Shown here: piece by piece, positions 32,014 to 41,265 of the stretch
Layout of the letters: each line of letters opens with the position of its first letter
How positions within the stretch are numbered: position 1 is the first letter of the stretch
Assembly (NCBI GenBank): GCA_020029615.1
Contig: JAIBJO010000038.1
Span: 1-46,729 of the forward strand
From: Actinomycetota bacterium
GTDB lineage: Bacteria; Actinomycetota; Thermoleophilia; Gaiellales; Gaiellaceae
DNA length: 46,729 nt
Reading direction: 5' to 3'
Made by a program: the position numbers and the translations under genes
The notes under the pieces: generated by a model
Databases searched by the model: none
What the model saw: only the letters and a program-made list of their open reading frames with translations
Told to the model about the DNA's origin: nothing

Positions 32014-32874
32014 TTACTCGTCTTGGAACCAGAAGAACCCGACCGCGCCGGGTCCCGCATGCGTTCCGACCACCGCGCCCAGCGTCGCCGTGAACTCGAT
32101 CTCCGCTTTCGGGCGCACGCGCCAGACGATCTCGCTGAGCGTCCCGACCCACTCGGCGGCATCCGCATGTGCGATGGCGACGCGCAGTCCCGGCCCGTCG
32201 GCAGTCGCCTCGACGAATCGCCGCTCGAACTCGGCAAGCGCCTTCTGCCGGCCTCGCACGCGTGCGATCGCCACGACCACTCCGTCGTCCACACCGAGGA
32301 TCGGGCGCACGTTCAGGAGGGAGCCGGCGAGCGCCGCTGCCCTGCCGATGCGCCCGCCGCGCTGGAGGTACTCGAGCGTCTCCACGGTGAACAGCACCTC
32401 GGCGTCCTCGTGGAAGCGTGCGACGAGCGCCTCGATCTCCTGGTCGGTCGTCCCTCGTGCGAGTCGACGCTGAATCGCATGAGAGAGCATGGCGACGGCG
32501 AGCGACGCCGTCAGTGAGTCGACCACACGGACCCTGTCACCGCCCAGTTGCTGCGCTGCGAGCTCGGCACTCTGGAAGGTTCCGGAGACCTTCGAGGAGA
32601 CGTGCACCGAGTAGATCCGCTCGTACGCGGAAAGCTCCTCGTACGCCTCGACGAAGTCCTGCGGCGTCGGCTGTGCCGTTGCAGGCGTGACTGGTGACGC
32701 GCGGAGCTTCTCGTAGAACTCCGCCGGGCCGAGCTCGACGTAGTCGCGATAGGTGTCGTCGCCGAAGCGGACATACAGCGGCACGAAGCGCATGTTCGGG
32801 AAGCGCGACGGCGCCTCCGGGTAGTCCGACGTCGAATCGAGTACGACGGCGGTGTTCTCGGTGGTCAGGTTCAC
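32014..32874 (-). CDS. DegV-family fatty-acid-binding protein (FakB-like)
   Basis: The 286-residue protein has the DegV features AVVLDSTSDYPEAP, MRFVPLYVRFGDDTYRD, SSKVSGTFQSA and LQRGGRIGRAAALAGSLLNVRPIL. DegV/FakB proteins bind a fatty acid and present it to the kinase FakA to form acyl-phosphate. The start GTG 32874 overlaps the receiver-gene stop by 4 bp. FakA is encoded two genes upstream in the same operon, so the assignment to the Fak pathway is well supported. Confidence 0.88.
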   Translation of the reverse strand: MNLTTENTAVVLDSTSDYPEAPSRFPNMRFVPLYVRFGDDTYRDYVELGPAEFYEKLRASPVTPATAQPTPQDFVEAYEELSAYERIYSVHVSSKVSGTFQSAELAAQQLGGDRVRVVDSLTASLAVAMLSHAIQRRLARGTTDQEIEALVARFHEDAEVLFTVETLEYLQRGGRIGRAAALAGSLLNVRPILGVDDGVVVAIARVRGRQKALAEFERRFVEATADGPGLRVAIAHADAAEWVGTLSEIVWRVRPKAEIEFTATLGAVVGTHAGPGAVGFFWFQDE

Positions 32875-33263
32875 TCGGAGCTCCTCACGGCGGCGGCGCG
32901 CACGGCGACCACGAGCGCATCGACTCCCTCGTCCTTGCGAACGAGCGCTGCGCCCGCACTCGACGCGGCATCGTACTCGTCCTGCCCCGCCGACGCGCTC
33001 AGAAAAACGACGACGACTCCCGGACATCGCTCCCGCAGGTCGGCCGCGACCTCCGCGCCGCCGATGTCGGGCAGCCGGAAGTCGAGCACGACGACGTCTG
33101 GACGGAGCTCGAGGCACGCAGGCATCGCCGCGGCGCCGTCGCCGACGGCGCCGACCACGTCGAGCCCGCGGACCGCGTGCAAGAGGAACACGAGCGACTC
33201 GCGGTACACGTCCGAGTCCTCGACGAGAAGGACGCGGATCGACGGCGTGTCGCGCTCGCTCAC
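32871..33263 (-). CDS. Stand-alone response-regulator receiver domain
   Basis: The 130-residue protein is a single REC domain: acidic pair E15-D16 in LLVEDSD, phospho-acceptor D61 in VVVLDFRLPD, the serine in VVFLSASA and the conserved lysine in LVRKDEG. No output domain is present. It overlaps fakA and the fakB-like gene by 4 bp on each side, so it is translated with them. No histidine kinase is nearby. It may act by protein contact, possibly on FakA or FakB; this is inference. Confidence 0.88.
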   Translation of the reverse strand: MSERDTPSIRVLLVEDSDVYRESLVFLLHAVRGLDVVGAVGDGAAAMPACLELRPDVVVLDFRLPDIGGAEVAADLRERCPGVVVVFLSASAGQDEYDAASSAGAALVRKDEGVDALVVAVRAAAVRSSE

Positions 33264-34852
33264 TCCGCGACGACGAGCAGGGGATAGTGCGGCTGGCCGC
33301 CCTCGTGAACCTCGACCTCGACGTCGGGGTGCCGTTGCTCGAGTGCGCCGACAAGCCCGTCGAGGGGCGGTGCGCCCTCACCGGTGAGGATCGTCAGGAT
33401 CTCCTTCCTTCCGGCGAGCACGCGGTCGATCACTTCGAGCACCACGGCCTCGAGGTCGGCATCCGAGACGACGGCGACGTCGTCGACGAGGCCCAGATAG
33501 GCGCCCTTGCTGATCGCGACCCCGTCGAGCTCGACGTCACGCGACGCGACCGTGATCTCGCCGGTCACTGCGCCCGCGAGCCCTTCCAGCATGGCGCGCT
33601 CGTTGTCCTGCGGAGACGCCGACGACATGAATCTCGTGATGGCGGCGAAGCCCGCCTGCACCGACTTCGAGGGAATCACGCGCACGCTCTTCTCGCTCAG
33701 CGCTGCGGCCTGCTCGGCCGTAAGGATCACGTTCGAGTTGTTCGGGAGGACCAGCACCTCCGGCGTGGGCACGGCCTCGATGGCGGCGAGGATGTCGGCA
33801 GCTGACGGGTTCATCGAGGCGCCACCCTCGATCACTCGCGCCGCTCCGAGACTCTCGAAGAGCCGGCGGTTTCCGCGGCCGGGACAGACGGCGACGAGCC
33901 CTGTCTCGAGCGTCGCGAGCGCGCCCGGGGAGCCTTCGAGCAGCCGCTCTTCGCGCTGCGCGGTCTGGACGTGCATGTTTGCGATCTCGACGCCCTCTAC
34001 GACCCCGAGCGCCGTCCCGAGAGCGAGCGCGTGACCCGGCTCGTCCGTGTGCACGTGCACCTTGAGCGCGGTCGGGTCGCCGACGACGAGGAGCGAGTCG
34101 CCAATCAGCTCGAGCCGGCTTTCGAGCGCGTCTTTGTCCAGCCCGTCTCCCTCGACGACGAACACGGTGCAGTACCGGTACTGCGAGAGCTCCTGGTGGA
34201 TCGCGTCGAATCCAAGCGACTCCGCCTCCACGGGCGCCTCCGGGAGATCGTCGCCCGTGGCGCCATACACCATTCCACGCGCGATCTCGACGAGCCCCGC
34301 GCCGCCCGCGTCCACGACGCCCGCGTCTCGAAGGATGTCGAGCAGGTCCGGCGTTCGCGCGAGCGCGTCTTCCCCGCGAGCGAGCACGGCGAGCAGAAGC
34401 TCGTTGGGACGGAGGCGGCGGTTCTCCTTCCGTTCGCTCTCCTCCGCCATCTCGCGAATGACCGTGAGCATCGTCCCCTCGACTGGGCGCTTGACCGCCC
34501 GGTACGCGGTGTCGCTGGCGCCTCGAAAGGCGCGGCTGAGGAGGGACGAGCTGACACCCTCGTGCTGACCTAGCACCTCGACGAAACCGCGCACGACCTG
34601 AGAGAAGATGACGCCCGAGTTGCCGCGCGCACCCATCAGAGCGGCCCGCGTCACGTCCTTGGCCACGGCCTCGCTGTCCGCCGCGGTGGACGAGTCGAGC
34701 GCCTCGACGATCGACCTCAGCGTGAGGACGAGATTCGTTCCGGTGTCCCCGTCGGGGACGGGATAGACGTTCAGGTCGTCGATTCGGCGGCGATGCGACT
34801 CGAGGTTCTGCAGCGCGCTGCGCGCAAGGTGTCGGACGACTTCGAGCTCCAT
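33260..34852 (-). CDS. fakA: DAK2-domain fatty acid kinase FakA (YloV family)
   Basis: The 530-residue protein has the N-terminal DhaL-type ATP-binding domain (NLESHRRRIDDLNVYPVPDG, DTGTNLVLTL, MGARGNSGVIFSQ), a middle domain (VHVHTDEPGHAL) and the C-terminal FakA_C part (LVAVCPGRGN, VLPNNSNVILTAEQA). FakA phosphorylates FakB-bound fatty acids. ATG 34852 immediately follows the Asp23 stop (TGATG). Longer starts upstream have no homology. The asp23-fakA pairing is typical; the intervening receiver gene before fakB is not. Confidence 0.92.
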   Translation of the reverse strand: MELEVVRHLARSALQNLESHRRRIDDLNVYPVPDGDTGTNLVLTLRSIVEALDSSTAADSEAVAKDVTRAALMGARGNSGVIFSQVVRGFVEVLGQHEGVSSSLLSRAFRGASDTAYRAVKRPVEGTMLTVIREMAEESERKENRRLRPNELLLAVLARGEDALARTPDLLDILRDAGVVDAGGAGLVEIARGMVYGATGDDLPEAPVEAESLGFDAIHQELSQYRYCTVFVVEGDGLDKDALESRLELIGDSLLVVGDPTALKVHVHTDEPGHALALGTALGVVEGVEIANMHVQTAQREERLLEGSPGALATLETGLVAVCPGRGNRRLFESLGAARVIEGGASMNPSAADILAAIEAVPTPEVLVLPNNSNVILTAEQAAALSEKSVRVIPSKSVQAGFAAITRFMSSASPQDNERAMLEGLAGAVTGEITVASRDVELDGVAISKGAYLGLVDDVAVVSDADLEAVVLEVIDRVLAGRKEILTILTGEGAPPLDGLVGALEQRHPDVEVEVHEGGQPHYPLLVVAE

Positions 34853-35205
34853 CAGCGCGAGCGCACGCCTTCGATGTAGACCTCGAGGGACGCTATCGGG
34901 AGCCCGACCATCCGCTCGAGCTCGTACACGACGCGAGAGCGCACGGTCTCTGCGACCTCCGCGAGCTTCAGCCCGTGCTCGATCACGACGCGGAGCTCGA
35001 CGACGAGCCCTTCCGCGCCAAGGTCGACGTCGACGCCCTTCTTGATCCCCCACGGCAGCAACCGCGAGAGCCGACGGCGCCCGACCAGCGCGACGACCCC
35101 GTAGCTCTCGGCCGCCGCAGCACCGACGATCTGGGCGATCGCGTCGGCGGAGACGGCTATCCGCCCGCGCTCGGTGGTGGCGATCACGAACGGCTCGCGC
35201 TCCAC
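34852..35205 (-). CDS. Asp23/Gls24 family envelope stress protein
   Basis: The 117-residue protein shows the Asp23 pattern: GRIAVSADAIAQIVGAAAAESYGV, then KKGVDVDLGAEGLVVELRVVIEHG and a C-terminal VYELERMVGLPIASLEVYI. Such proteins are linked to membrane stress and commonly precede fakA/yloV. GTG 35205 lies exactly 6 nt after TAGGCT on the minus strand, so it is probably leaderless. It is 26 bp downstream of rpmB. Confidence 0.88.
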   Translation of the reverse strand: MEREPFVIATTERGRIAVSADAIAQIVGAAAAESYGVVALVGRRRLSRLLPWGIKKGVDVDLGAEGLVVELRVVIEHGLKLAEVAETVRSRVVYELERMVGLPIASLEVYIEGVRSR

Positions 35206-35211
35206 GGCGCG

Positions 35212-35217
35212 AGCCTA
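35212..35217 (-). promoter_or_regulatory. -10 box TAGGCT for the Asp23 gene
   Basis: Minus-strand TAGGCT ends 6 nt before GTG 35205. It would drive the asp23-fakA-receiver-fakB operon. Confidence 0.55.
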
Positions 35218-35231
35218 CTACTACGCTCGGG

Positions 35232-35423
35232 TCAGAGCGCCTTGGAGACCTTGCCGGCCTTGAGGCAGCGCGTGCAGACGTACGCCCGGGTGGCGTGACC
35301 GTCCAGCAGCATGCGGACGCGCTGCAGGTTCGGGTTGAAGCGCCGCTTCGTGGCGACCATGGAGTGGCTGCGGCTGTTGCCGAAGCCCGGCTTCTTTCCG
35401 CAGATTGCGCAGACCTTGGACAT
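35232..35423 (-). CDS. rpmB: 50S ribosomal protein L28
   Basis: The 63-residue protein begins MSKVCAICGKKPGFGNSRSH and ends YVCTRCLKAGKVSKAL, giving the four cysteines of the zinc-binding L28 type. ATG 35423 has TACCAT 10 nt upstream. It stands before the asp23-fakA operon, the standard rpmB-asp23-fakA arrangement. A diverged palindrome separates it from ribH. Confidence 0.96.
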   Translation of the reverse strand: MSKVCAICGKKPGFGNSRSHSMVATKRRFNPNLQRVRMLLDGHATRAYVCTRCLKAGKVSKAL

Positions 35424-35471
35424 GCGGCCGAGCATGGTACCGATGCGGCTCGCCCTCCTGCCGGCCGTAGG

Positions 35472-35489
35472 GGCAAGGCCTGCCTCGCC
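35472..35489. repeat. Stop-codon-associated palindrome, copy C
   Basis: GGCAAGGC (35472-35479) and GCCTCGCC (35482-35489) form a stem with one mismatch, inside a GTAGGGGC...CCTCGCC context, 8 nt after the ribH stop. Confidence 0.5.
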
Positions 35490-35497
35490 GTCGTTGC

Positions 35498-36318
<821 letters not shown>

Positions 36319-36322
<4 letters not shown>

Positions 36323-37605
36323 TGCTCGTCCTCCGTGCCCGGCCCGGGCTCGAGCCGCGCGCCTTGATGGTGAAGCTTCGTGATCGTGTGCCCGAGCTTC
36401 TCGCGCTTGGCTGCGAGGTAACGAGCGTTCTCGGGCTTGGGCTCGACCTCGATCGGCACCTGCTCGACCACCGCGAGCCCGAATCCGTCGAGCCCGGTCA
36501 GCTTGCGCGGGTTGTTGGTGAGGATGCGGATCGTGGTCAGGCCCAGGTCCGCGAGTATCTGGTTTCCGATGCCCCACTCCCGCGCGTCCGCCGGGAAGCC
36601 GAGCTCGAGGTTGGCCTCGACGGTGTCGAGACCCGCTTCCTGCAGCTCGTAGGCCCTCAGCTTGTTGAGGAGCCCGATGCCCCGCCCTTCCTGCCCCATG
36701 TAGAGCAGCACTCCTCGGCCTTCGGCCTCGATACGCGCGAGCGCCTGCTCGAGCTGCTCACCGCAGTCGCAGAGCAGCGAGTGGAAGACGTCACCGGTCA
36801 AGCACTCGGAGTGCACGCGTACGAGGACGTTCTCCTCGCCTGCGACCGCACCCTTGAGGAGCGCGACATGGTGACGACCGGTCAGGAGCTCGCGGTACGC
36901 GACCGCCTCGAACATGCCGTAGTCCGTCGGGAGCTGCACCGAGACCACGCGCTCGACGAGCTTCTCGGTGCGCCGCCGGTACTCGATGAGGTCGGCGACC
37001 GTCACCATCCTCAAGCCGTGCCGCCGGCAGAACGCGGTGAGATCGGCCACCCGGGCCATCGTCCCGTCGTCGTTCATGATCTCGCACACCACACCGGCCG
37101 GGATCAGGCCCGCCAGCCGCGCGAGGTCGACAGCCGCCTCCGTCTGCCCGGCGCGACGGAGGACACCGCCCGAACGAGCTCGCAGCGGGAAAACGTGCCC
37201 GGGCTGGACGAGATCGTGCGGTGTCGAGCCCGGGTCGATCGCGACCTGGATCGTACGCGCTCGATCGTGTGCGGAGATGCCCGTGGAGACCCCTTCGCGC
37301 GCCTCGATCGAAACCGTGAAGGCGGTCCCGAGCGGCGTCTCGTTGTGGTCGGTCATGGGACGCAGGTCGAGCTCGTCGCAGCGCTCGGCAGTCAGGCACA
37401 GGCAGATGAGCCCGCGCCCGTGCGTAGCCATGAAGTTGACCGACTCAGGAGTGACGAATTGCGCTGCGATCGTGAGATCGCCCTCGTTCTCGCGGTCCGC
37501 GTCGTCGACGACGACGACGAACGTCCCTGACCGGATGTCGTCGATCGCCTCCTCGATCGTCGCGAACGGTGACGCCGCCTCTCGCACCTTCAGATCCACG
37601 CTCAC
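36319..37605 (-). CDS. ribBA: Bifunctional DHBP synthase / GTP cyclohydrolase II
   Basis: The 428-residue protein joins RibB ([44 protein letters not shown]) and RibA ([20 protein letters not shown] with the three zinc cysteines, [27 protein letters not shown]). It makes both riboflavin precursors. GTG 37605 stands exactly 6 nt after TACGAT, suggesting an internal leaderless promoter after ribE. It overlaps ribH by 4 bp. Confidence 0.96.
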
Positions 37606-37611
37606 CGCCGG

Positions 37612-37617
37612 ATCGTA
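37612..37617 (-). promoter_or_regulatory. -10 box TACGAT for ribBA
   Basis: Minus-strand TACGAT ends 6 nt before the ribBA GTG and lies between the ribE stop and the start. Confidence 0.5.
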
Positions 37618-37629
37618 GCCCGAGCGGAG

Positions 37630-38235
37630 TCAACCCCCGCGAGACCGACCCCACGCGAGAGCACGCTCGACGTACTTCGCGAGCACGTCGACCTCGACGT
37701 TGACCTCGCGCCCGGGAACGAGCTCCGAGAGCGTCGTCACCTGGATCGTGTGCGGCACGAGGGCGACGGCGAACGCGTCGTCGGCGACCTCGGCCACCGT
37801 GAGCGACACGCCGTCCAGCGTGACCGACCCCTTCTCGACGCAATAGCGCAGGACGTCGCTCTTCGCCTCCACGAAGACTCTCAGGCCGTCACCCTCGGCC
37901 TCGACCGACTGCACACGGCCGACGCCGTCGACGTGGCCCTGGACGAAATGGCCCCCGAGGGGCTCACCGGCACGCACCGCAGGTTCGACGTTGACGCGGT
38001 CGTCGGGCTCGAGGCTCCCAAGCGTCGTCCGTGCCAGTGTCTCCGCGACGGCGTGGAACACGAGCCGCTCGCCCTCGACGGCCGCGGCAGTGAGGCAGCA
38101 GCCGTTGACCGACACCGAGTCCCCCACGTTCGTGGCCGGCGCCGTCTCTGAGGCGGAGACGACGATTTCTCGTCCGCCGCCCCGCTCGGCCGCAGAGACG
38201 ACGGTTCCGAGCTCTCGCACGATCCCGGTGAACAT
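37630..38235 (-). CDS. ribE: Riboflavin synthase alpha chain
   Basis: The 201-residue enzyme starts MFTGIVRELGTV, and both halves repeat the lumazine-binding barrel: DSVSVNGCCLTA and GGHFVQGHVDGVG in the first, GSVTLDGVSLTVAEV in the second. It dismutates two lumazines to riboflavin. TACCGT stands 7 nt before the ATG. It follows ribD by 15 bp. Confidence 0.96.
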   Translation of the reverse strand: MFTGIVRELGTVVSAAERGGGREIVVSASETAPATNVGDSVSVNGCCLTAAAVEGERLVFHAVAETLARTTLGSLEPDDRVNVEPAVRAGEPLGGHFVQGHVDGVGRVQSVEAEGDGLRVFVEAKSDVLRYCVEKGSVTLDGVSLTVAEVADDAFAVALVPHTIQVTTLSELVPGREVNVEVDVLAKYVERALAWGRSRGG

Positions 38236-38242
38236 CCGAAAG

Positions 38243-38248
38243 ACGGTA
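38243..38248 (-). promoter_or_regulatory. -10 box TACCGT for ribE
   Basis: Minus-strand TACCGT ends 7 nt before the ribE ATG. Confidence 0.45.
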
Positions 38249-38250
38249 GC

Positions 38251-39210
38251 TCAGGGCTCGTGGACGTAGGCCTGGAGGAGCACGTCCTCTCCGATCGCCC
38301 TGGCCTCGAGCCGACGGAGGTGCAGCGGCCGCGGGAGCCCCGCGAGCATCCCGGCCCCCTCGCCAGAGAGCGTCGGGGCCACGAAGACGAGAAGCTTGTC
38401 GACGAGGTCGTCCTCGAGAAACGCTGCCGCCAGAGTCGGCCCACCTTCGAGAAGCAACGACTGAACGCCGTCCGCCGCCAGCGCCTCGAGCTCCTCACGA
38501 AGCGACCCCGAGCGGAGCTCGAGTGGCGACGCCTCGGGGAGAGGCCCCTTTCCGAACGCGATCCGGCGAGGTTGCTCGAGGACGGGAACGTCCCGCGCAT
38601 CGAGACGCGGGTTGTCCCAGCGAACGGTTCCCATGCCGACGCCGACGGCGTCGGAGTGGGCGCGGAGGACGTGTACCAACCGGCGTGACTCCTCGCCGCT
38701 GATCCAGCGCGATCCCGGCACGGACACGCGACCGTCGAGGGTGATCGCGACCTTGTAGGTCACGAACGGGCGCTCGAGAGCTACCCAGGTCCGCCACTCC
38801 TCGATCTGCTGGCGGGATCGGAAGGCGAGCTCTCCCTCGGCCACCTCGACCTCGATCCCGCTCGCGCGGAGCCGCTCCAGCCCGTCGCCGTCGACGCCGG
38901 GGTTCGGGTCGATCTGGCCCACGACGACGCGCGCCACGCCCGCTTCGACGAGAGCGTCCGCACACGGCGGGGTGGTGCCCCGGTGAGCGCACGGCTCGAG
39001 CGTGACGTAGGCAGTCGCGCCGCGCGCGCGCTCGCCGGCAGCGCCGAGCGCGACGATCTCGGCGTGCGGGCCGCCCTTACGCTCGTGCCAGCCCTCCCCA
39101 ACGACCTCCCCGGCCGCAACCACGACAGCGCCCACGACCGGGTTCGGATGCGTCGTGCCCCTCCCCCGCTCGGCGAGCTCGAGTGCGCGCTCCAGGAAGG
39201 AGGTCGTCAC
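38251..39210 (-). CDS. ribD: Riboflavin biosynthesis deaminase/reductase RibD
   Basis: The 319-residue protein has the zinc deaminase domain (HAE at 49-51, PCAHRGTTPPC with C74 and C83) and the C-terminal reductase (TYKVAITLDGRVS, SDAVGVGMGTVRWDNPRL, SLLLEGGPTLAAAFL). It carries out the second and third pyrimidine steps. GTG 39210 is 7 nt after TAGGAT, which overlaps the rsmB stop codon. No FMN riboswitch is recognisable upstream: the gap to rsmB is only 10 bp. Confidence 0.95.
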   Translation of the reverse strand: MTTSFLERALELAERGRGTTHPNPVVGAVVVAAGEVVGEGWHERKGGPHAEIVALGAAGERARGATAYVTLEPCAHRGTTPPCADALVEAGVARVVVGQIDPNPGVDGDGLERLRASGIEVEVAEGELAFRSRQQIEEWRTWVALERPFVTYKVAITLDGRVSVPGSRWISGEESRRLVHVLRAHSDAVGVGMGTVRWDNPRLDARDVPVLEQPRRIAFGKGPLPEASPLELRSGSLREELEALAADGVQSLLLEGGPTLAAAFLEDDLVDKLLVFVAPTLSGEGAGMLAGLPRPLHLRRLEARAIGEDVLLQAYVHEP

Positions 39211-39217
39211 ACAGCTG

Positions 39218-39223
39218 ATCCTA
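39218..39223 (-). promoter_or_regulatory. -10 box TAGGAT for ribD
   Basis: Minus-strand TAGGAT ends 7 nt before the ribD GTG and includes the TAG stop of rsmB. It would launch the ribD-ribE-ribBA-ribH operon. Confidence 0.55.
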
Positions 39224-40483
39224 GGCGGGTGCCGTCAGGGGTCTGCGCAACCTGGCGACGAAGAAGCCCGCCGTTCCGTGAACGTGCGGCAGCGTCTGCA
39301 GGAACTCGGGCCGGCGCGGATGGCGAAACTGCGGCCACTCCTCGGCGAGGGAGGGATCGACGTCGAGTCTGGACGCGTCGACGACGGCCTCCGACTCGTC
39401 GGCATTGATCGTGCACACGGAATAGACGATCGTCCCGCCCGGCCGGGTACGCTCGGCCGCAGCGTGGAGCAGCTCGAGCTGGAGCCGTGGAAGCGGCTCG
39501 GCGCGCCAGCGTAGATCAGGTCGTTGGTTCAGCACCCCCAGGCCCGAGCAGGGCGCGTCCACCAGTGCGCGGTCGAACGCGTCGAGCGCCGGTGGAAGCG
39601 CGCGACCGTCCGCAACGACGACCTTCACGTTCGTCGAGCCGAGCTTGCGTACGGTCCCCTCGAGGTCCCTGGCGCGCCCCTCGTTCAGCTCGACTGCCGT
39701 CACGTCTCCCGCGAGCATCGTCGCCTTGCCACCGGGTGCAGCGCAGAGGTCGAGCACTCGCTCACCCTGCACAGCGCCGACGGCGAGACCGACGAGCTGC
39801 GACGCTCTGCTCTGCGGCCAGATCCGCCCGTCGGCGAGCGCAGTGTCGTCTATGCGATCGACGTGCCAGGCGCCGGGTACCTCCGGATCGGCGACCCCGT
39901 CGACGTCTCCGCGAACGAGCCGTACCACGATCTCGGGCTTCTCGTTCTGTGCGTGCATGAGCGCGAGCGCGTCCTGCGCTCCGAGGTCCCGCCACCATGT
40001 CTCGGCGACCCAGTCCGGGTACGAGTGCTCGAGAGCGGCCTCGAGGGCGCCCCCTTTCGGCAGCGAGTCGAGCAGCGGCCCGATCCCGTCGGCAAGCCGG
40101 CGCAGGACGGCGTTGGAGAACGCAACCGCACGCTCGAGCCCGGCGGAGCGAACCAGCTCCACCGACTCGTTGACGGCGGCGTAGCGCGGAACACCGTCGA
40201 CGAAGCCAAGCTGGTACGCGCCAAGCCTCAGCGCCGCGCGGACAGGCGGGTCGAGCCGGGCAACGCGCCGGCGACCGAGCGTCTCGATGGCGTGATCGAG
40301 CGTCCTCACGCGCTGAACAGCCCCGTACGCGAGCCGCTGGGCGAGCGCGCGGTCACGCGCGTCGAGGTCCGTCGCCGCCGATCGCAACGCGCGATCGGCG
40401 TACGCATCGTCCTCGAAGACCCGCAAGAGGACCTGGAAGGCCGCCGCGCGGGCCGGCCCTACGACCGCAGCCCGCGCAGCCAT
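39221..40483 (-). CDS. rsmB: 16S rRNA (cytosine967-C5)-methyltransferase
   Basis: The 420-residue protein has an N-terminal NusB-like helical domain (AAFQVLLRVFEDDAYAD, AQRLAYGAVQ) and a C-terminal SAM domain with LDLCAAPGGKATMLA, VDAPCSGLGVLNQRPDLRW and the catalytic SVCTINADESEAVV. It methylates C967 of 16S rRNA. It overlaps fmt by 25 bp. The def-fmt-rsmB order is common. Confidence 0.95.
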   Translation of the reverse strand: MAARAAVVGPARAAAFQVLLRVFEDDAYADRALRSAATDLDARDRALAQRLAYGAVQRVRTLDHAIETLGRRRVARLDPPVRAALRLGAYQLGFVDGVPRYAAVNESVELVRSAGLERAVAFSNAVLRRLADGIGPLLDSLPKGGALEAALEHSYPDWVAETWWRDLGAQDALALMHAQNEKPEIVVRLVRGDVDGVADPEVPGAWHVDRIDDTALADGRIWPQSRASQLVGLAVGAVQGERVLDLCAAPGGKATMLAGDVTAVELNEGRARDLEGTVRKLGSTNVKVVVADGRALPPALDAFDRALVDAPCSGLGVLNQRPDLRWRAEPLPRLQLELLHAAAERTRPGGTIVYSVCTINADESEAVVDASRLDVDPSLAEEWPQFRHPRRPEFLQTLPHVHGTAGFFVARLRRPLTAPA

Positions 40484-41265
40484 GCGTCGTAGCTCATCCG
40501 GCGACCGCCGGCGGGCTGGACCTCGACCGGGACGAGCTCGCCGTCGTTGCCGATCCGGGCGCGCCAGACGGTGACATCCCGTCCCCGAATCGCTGCCCGC
40601 GCTCCGATATGGGGGGAGAGTGCCCGAACGGCGTTGACGAGCTCCGTAGCCGGTCGCTCGAGGTCGAGGATCCGGTCGTGCGGGGCGATCTTCTCCGCAT
40701 AGGTGACGTCACCGCTCTGTGGCCGGAAGACGGGGGCCGGGTCGGCGAGCACCGCCTCGATGAGATCCACCGCGACGCCGGTGGACTTCACGTAGACGGC
40801 TCCGGCATCGTCGTCGGGCGCGACGGCGAATGCCTGCTGCGCGGCGATCGGGCCCGCATCGAGCTCCTTCACGAGCCTGATCACGGTGACCCCGGTCTGC
40901 GGGTCGCCCGCCATGAGCGCGCGCTCGACGGGCGCCGCTCCGCGCCAGCGCGGCAGGAGGGACGGATGCACGTTCAGCCAGAGCCGTTCGTCGAGCACCT
41001 CGTCGGGAACGATCAGCCCGTAGGCGACCGCGACGACCAGGTCCGAGCCCAGGTCGAAGCCTGCAACCAGTCGTTCGGGCTGGAGGATCGGGATGCCGAG
41101 TCGCTCGGCCGCGACCTTGGCCGGAGAGCCGGCAAGCCGGCGACCACGTCCGGCAGGGGCGTCAGGACGTGTCACGACGCAACTGATCTCGTACCGCGTC
41201 GCCAGCCGCTCGAGCACGTCGGCGCCGAACGGCGCCGTTGCCGCGACCGCGACGCGCAAAATCAA
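40459..41265 (-). CDS. fmt: Methionyl-tRNA formyltransferase
   Basis: The 268-residue enzyme has VVTRPDAPAGRGRRLAGSPA, the catalytic segment LWLNVHPSLLPRWRGAAPVE, and VIRLVKELDAGPIAAQQAF; the C-terminal domain is shorter than in E. coli (about 315 residues total there). It formylates initiator Met-tRNA. TTG 41265 gives a TTGA overlap with def; a second TTG two codons on is also possible. The conserved NxHxSxxP of the family reads NVHPSLLP here. Confidence 0.93.
   Translation of the reverse strand: MILRVAVAATAPFGADVLERLATRYEISCVVTRPDAPAGRGRRLAGSPAKVAAERLGIPILQPERLVAGFDLGSDLVVAVAYGLIVPDEVLDERLWLNVHPSLLPRWRGAAPVERALMAGDPQTGVTVIRLVKELDAGPIAAQQAFAVAPDDDAGAVYVKSTGVAVDLIEAVLADPAPVFRPQSGDVTYAEKIAPHDRILDLERPATELVNAVRALSPHIGARAAIRGRDVTVWRARIGNDGELVPVEVQPAGGRRMSYDAWLRGLRS

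Noticed and set aside
32875-33381. N-terminal extension of the DegV/FakB frame up to 33381
   Set aside because: It overlaps the receiver gene on the same strand in another frame and is basic low-complexity; GTG 32874 fits the family start and the 4-bp overlap.
34853-35476. Extended FakA frame beginning near 35476
   Set aside because: The extra segment overlaps Asp23 and rpmB in another frame and has no homology; ATG 34852 begins at the normal DhaL domain.
39211-39220. FMN riboswitch upstream of ribD
   Set aside because: Only 10 bp separate rsmB and ribD, and a leaderless -10 box fills the space; no aptamer could fit.
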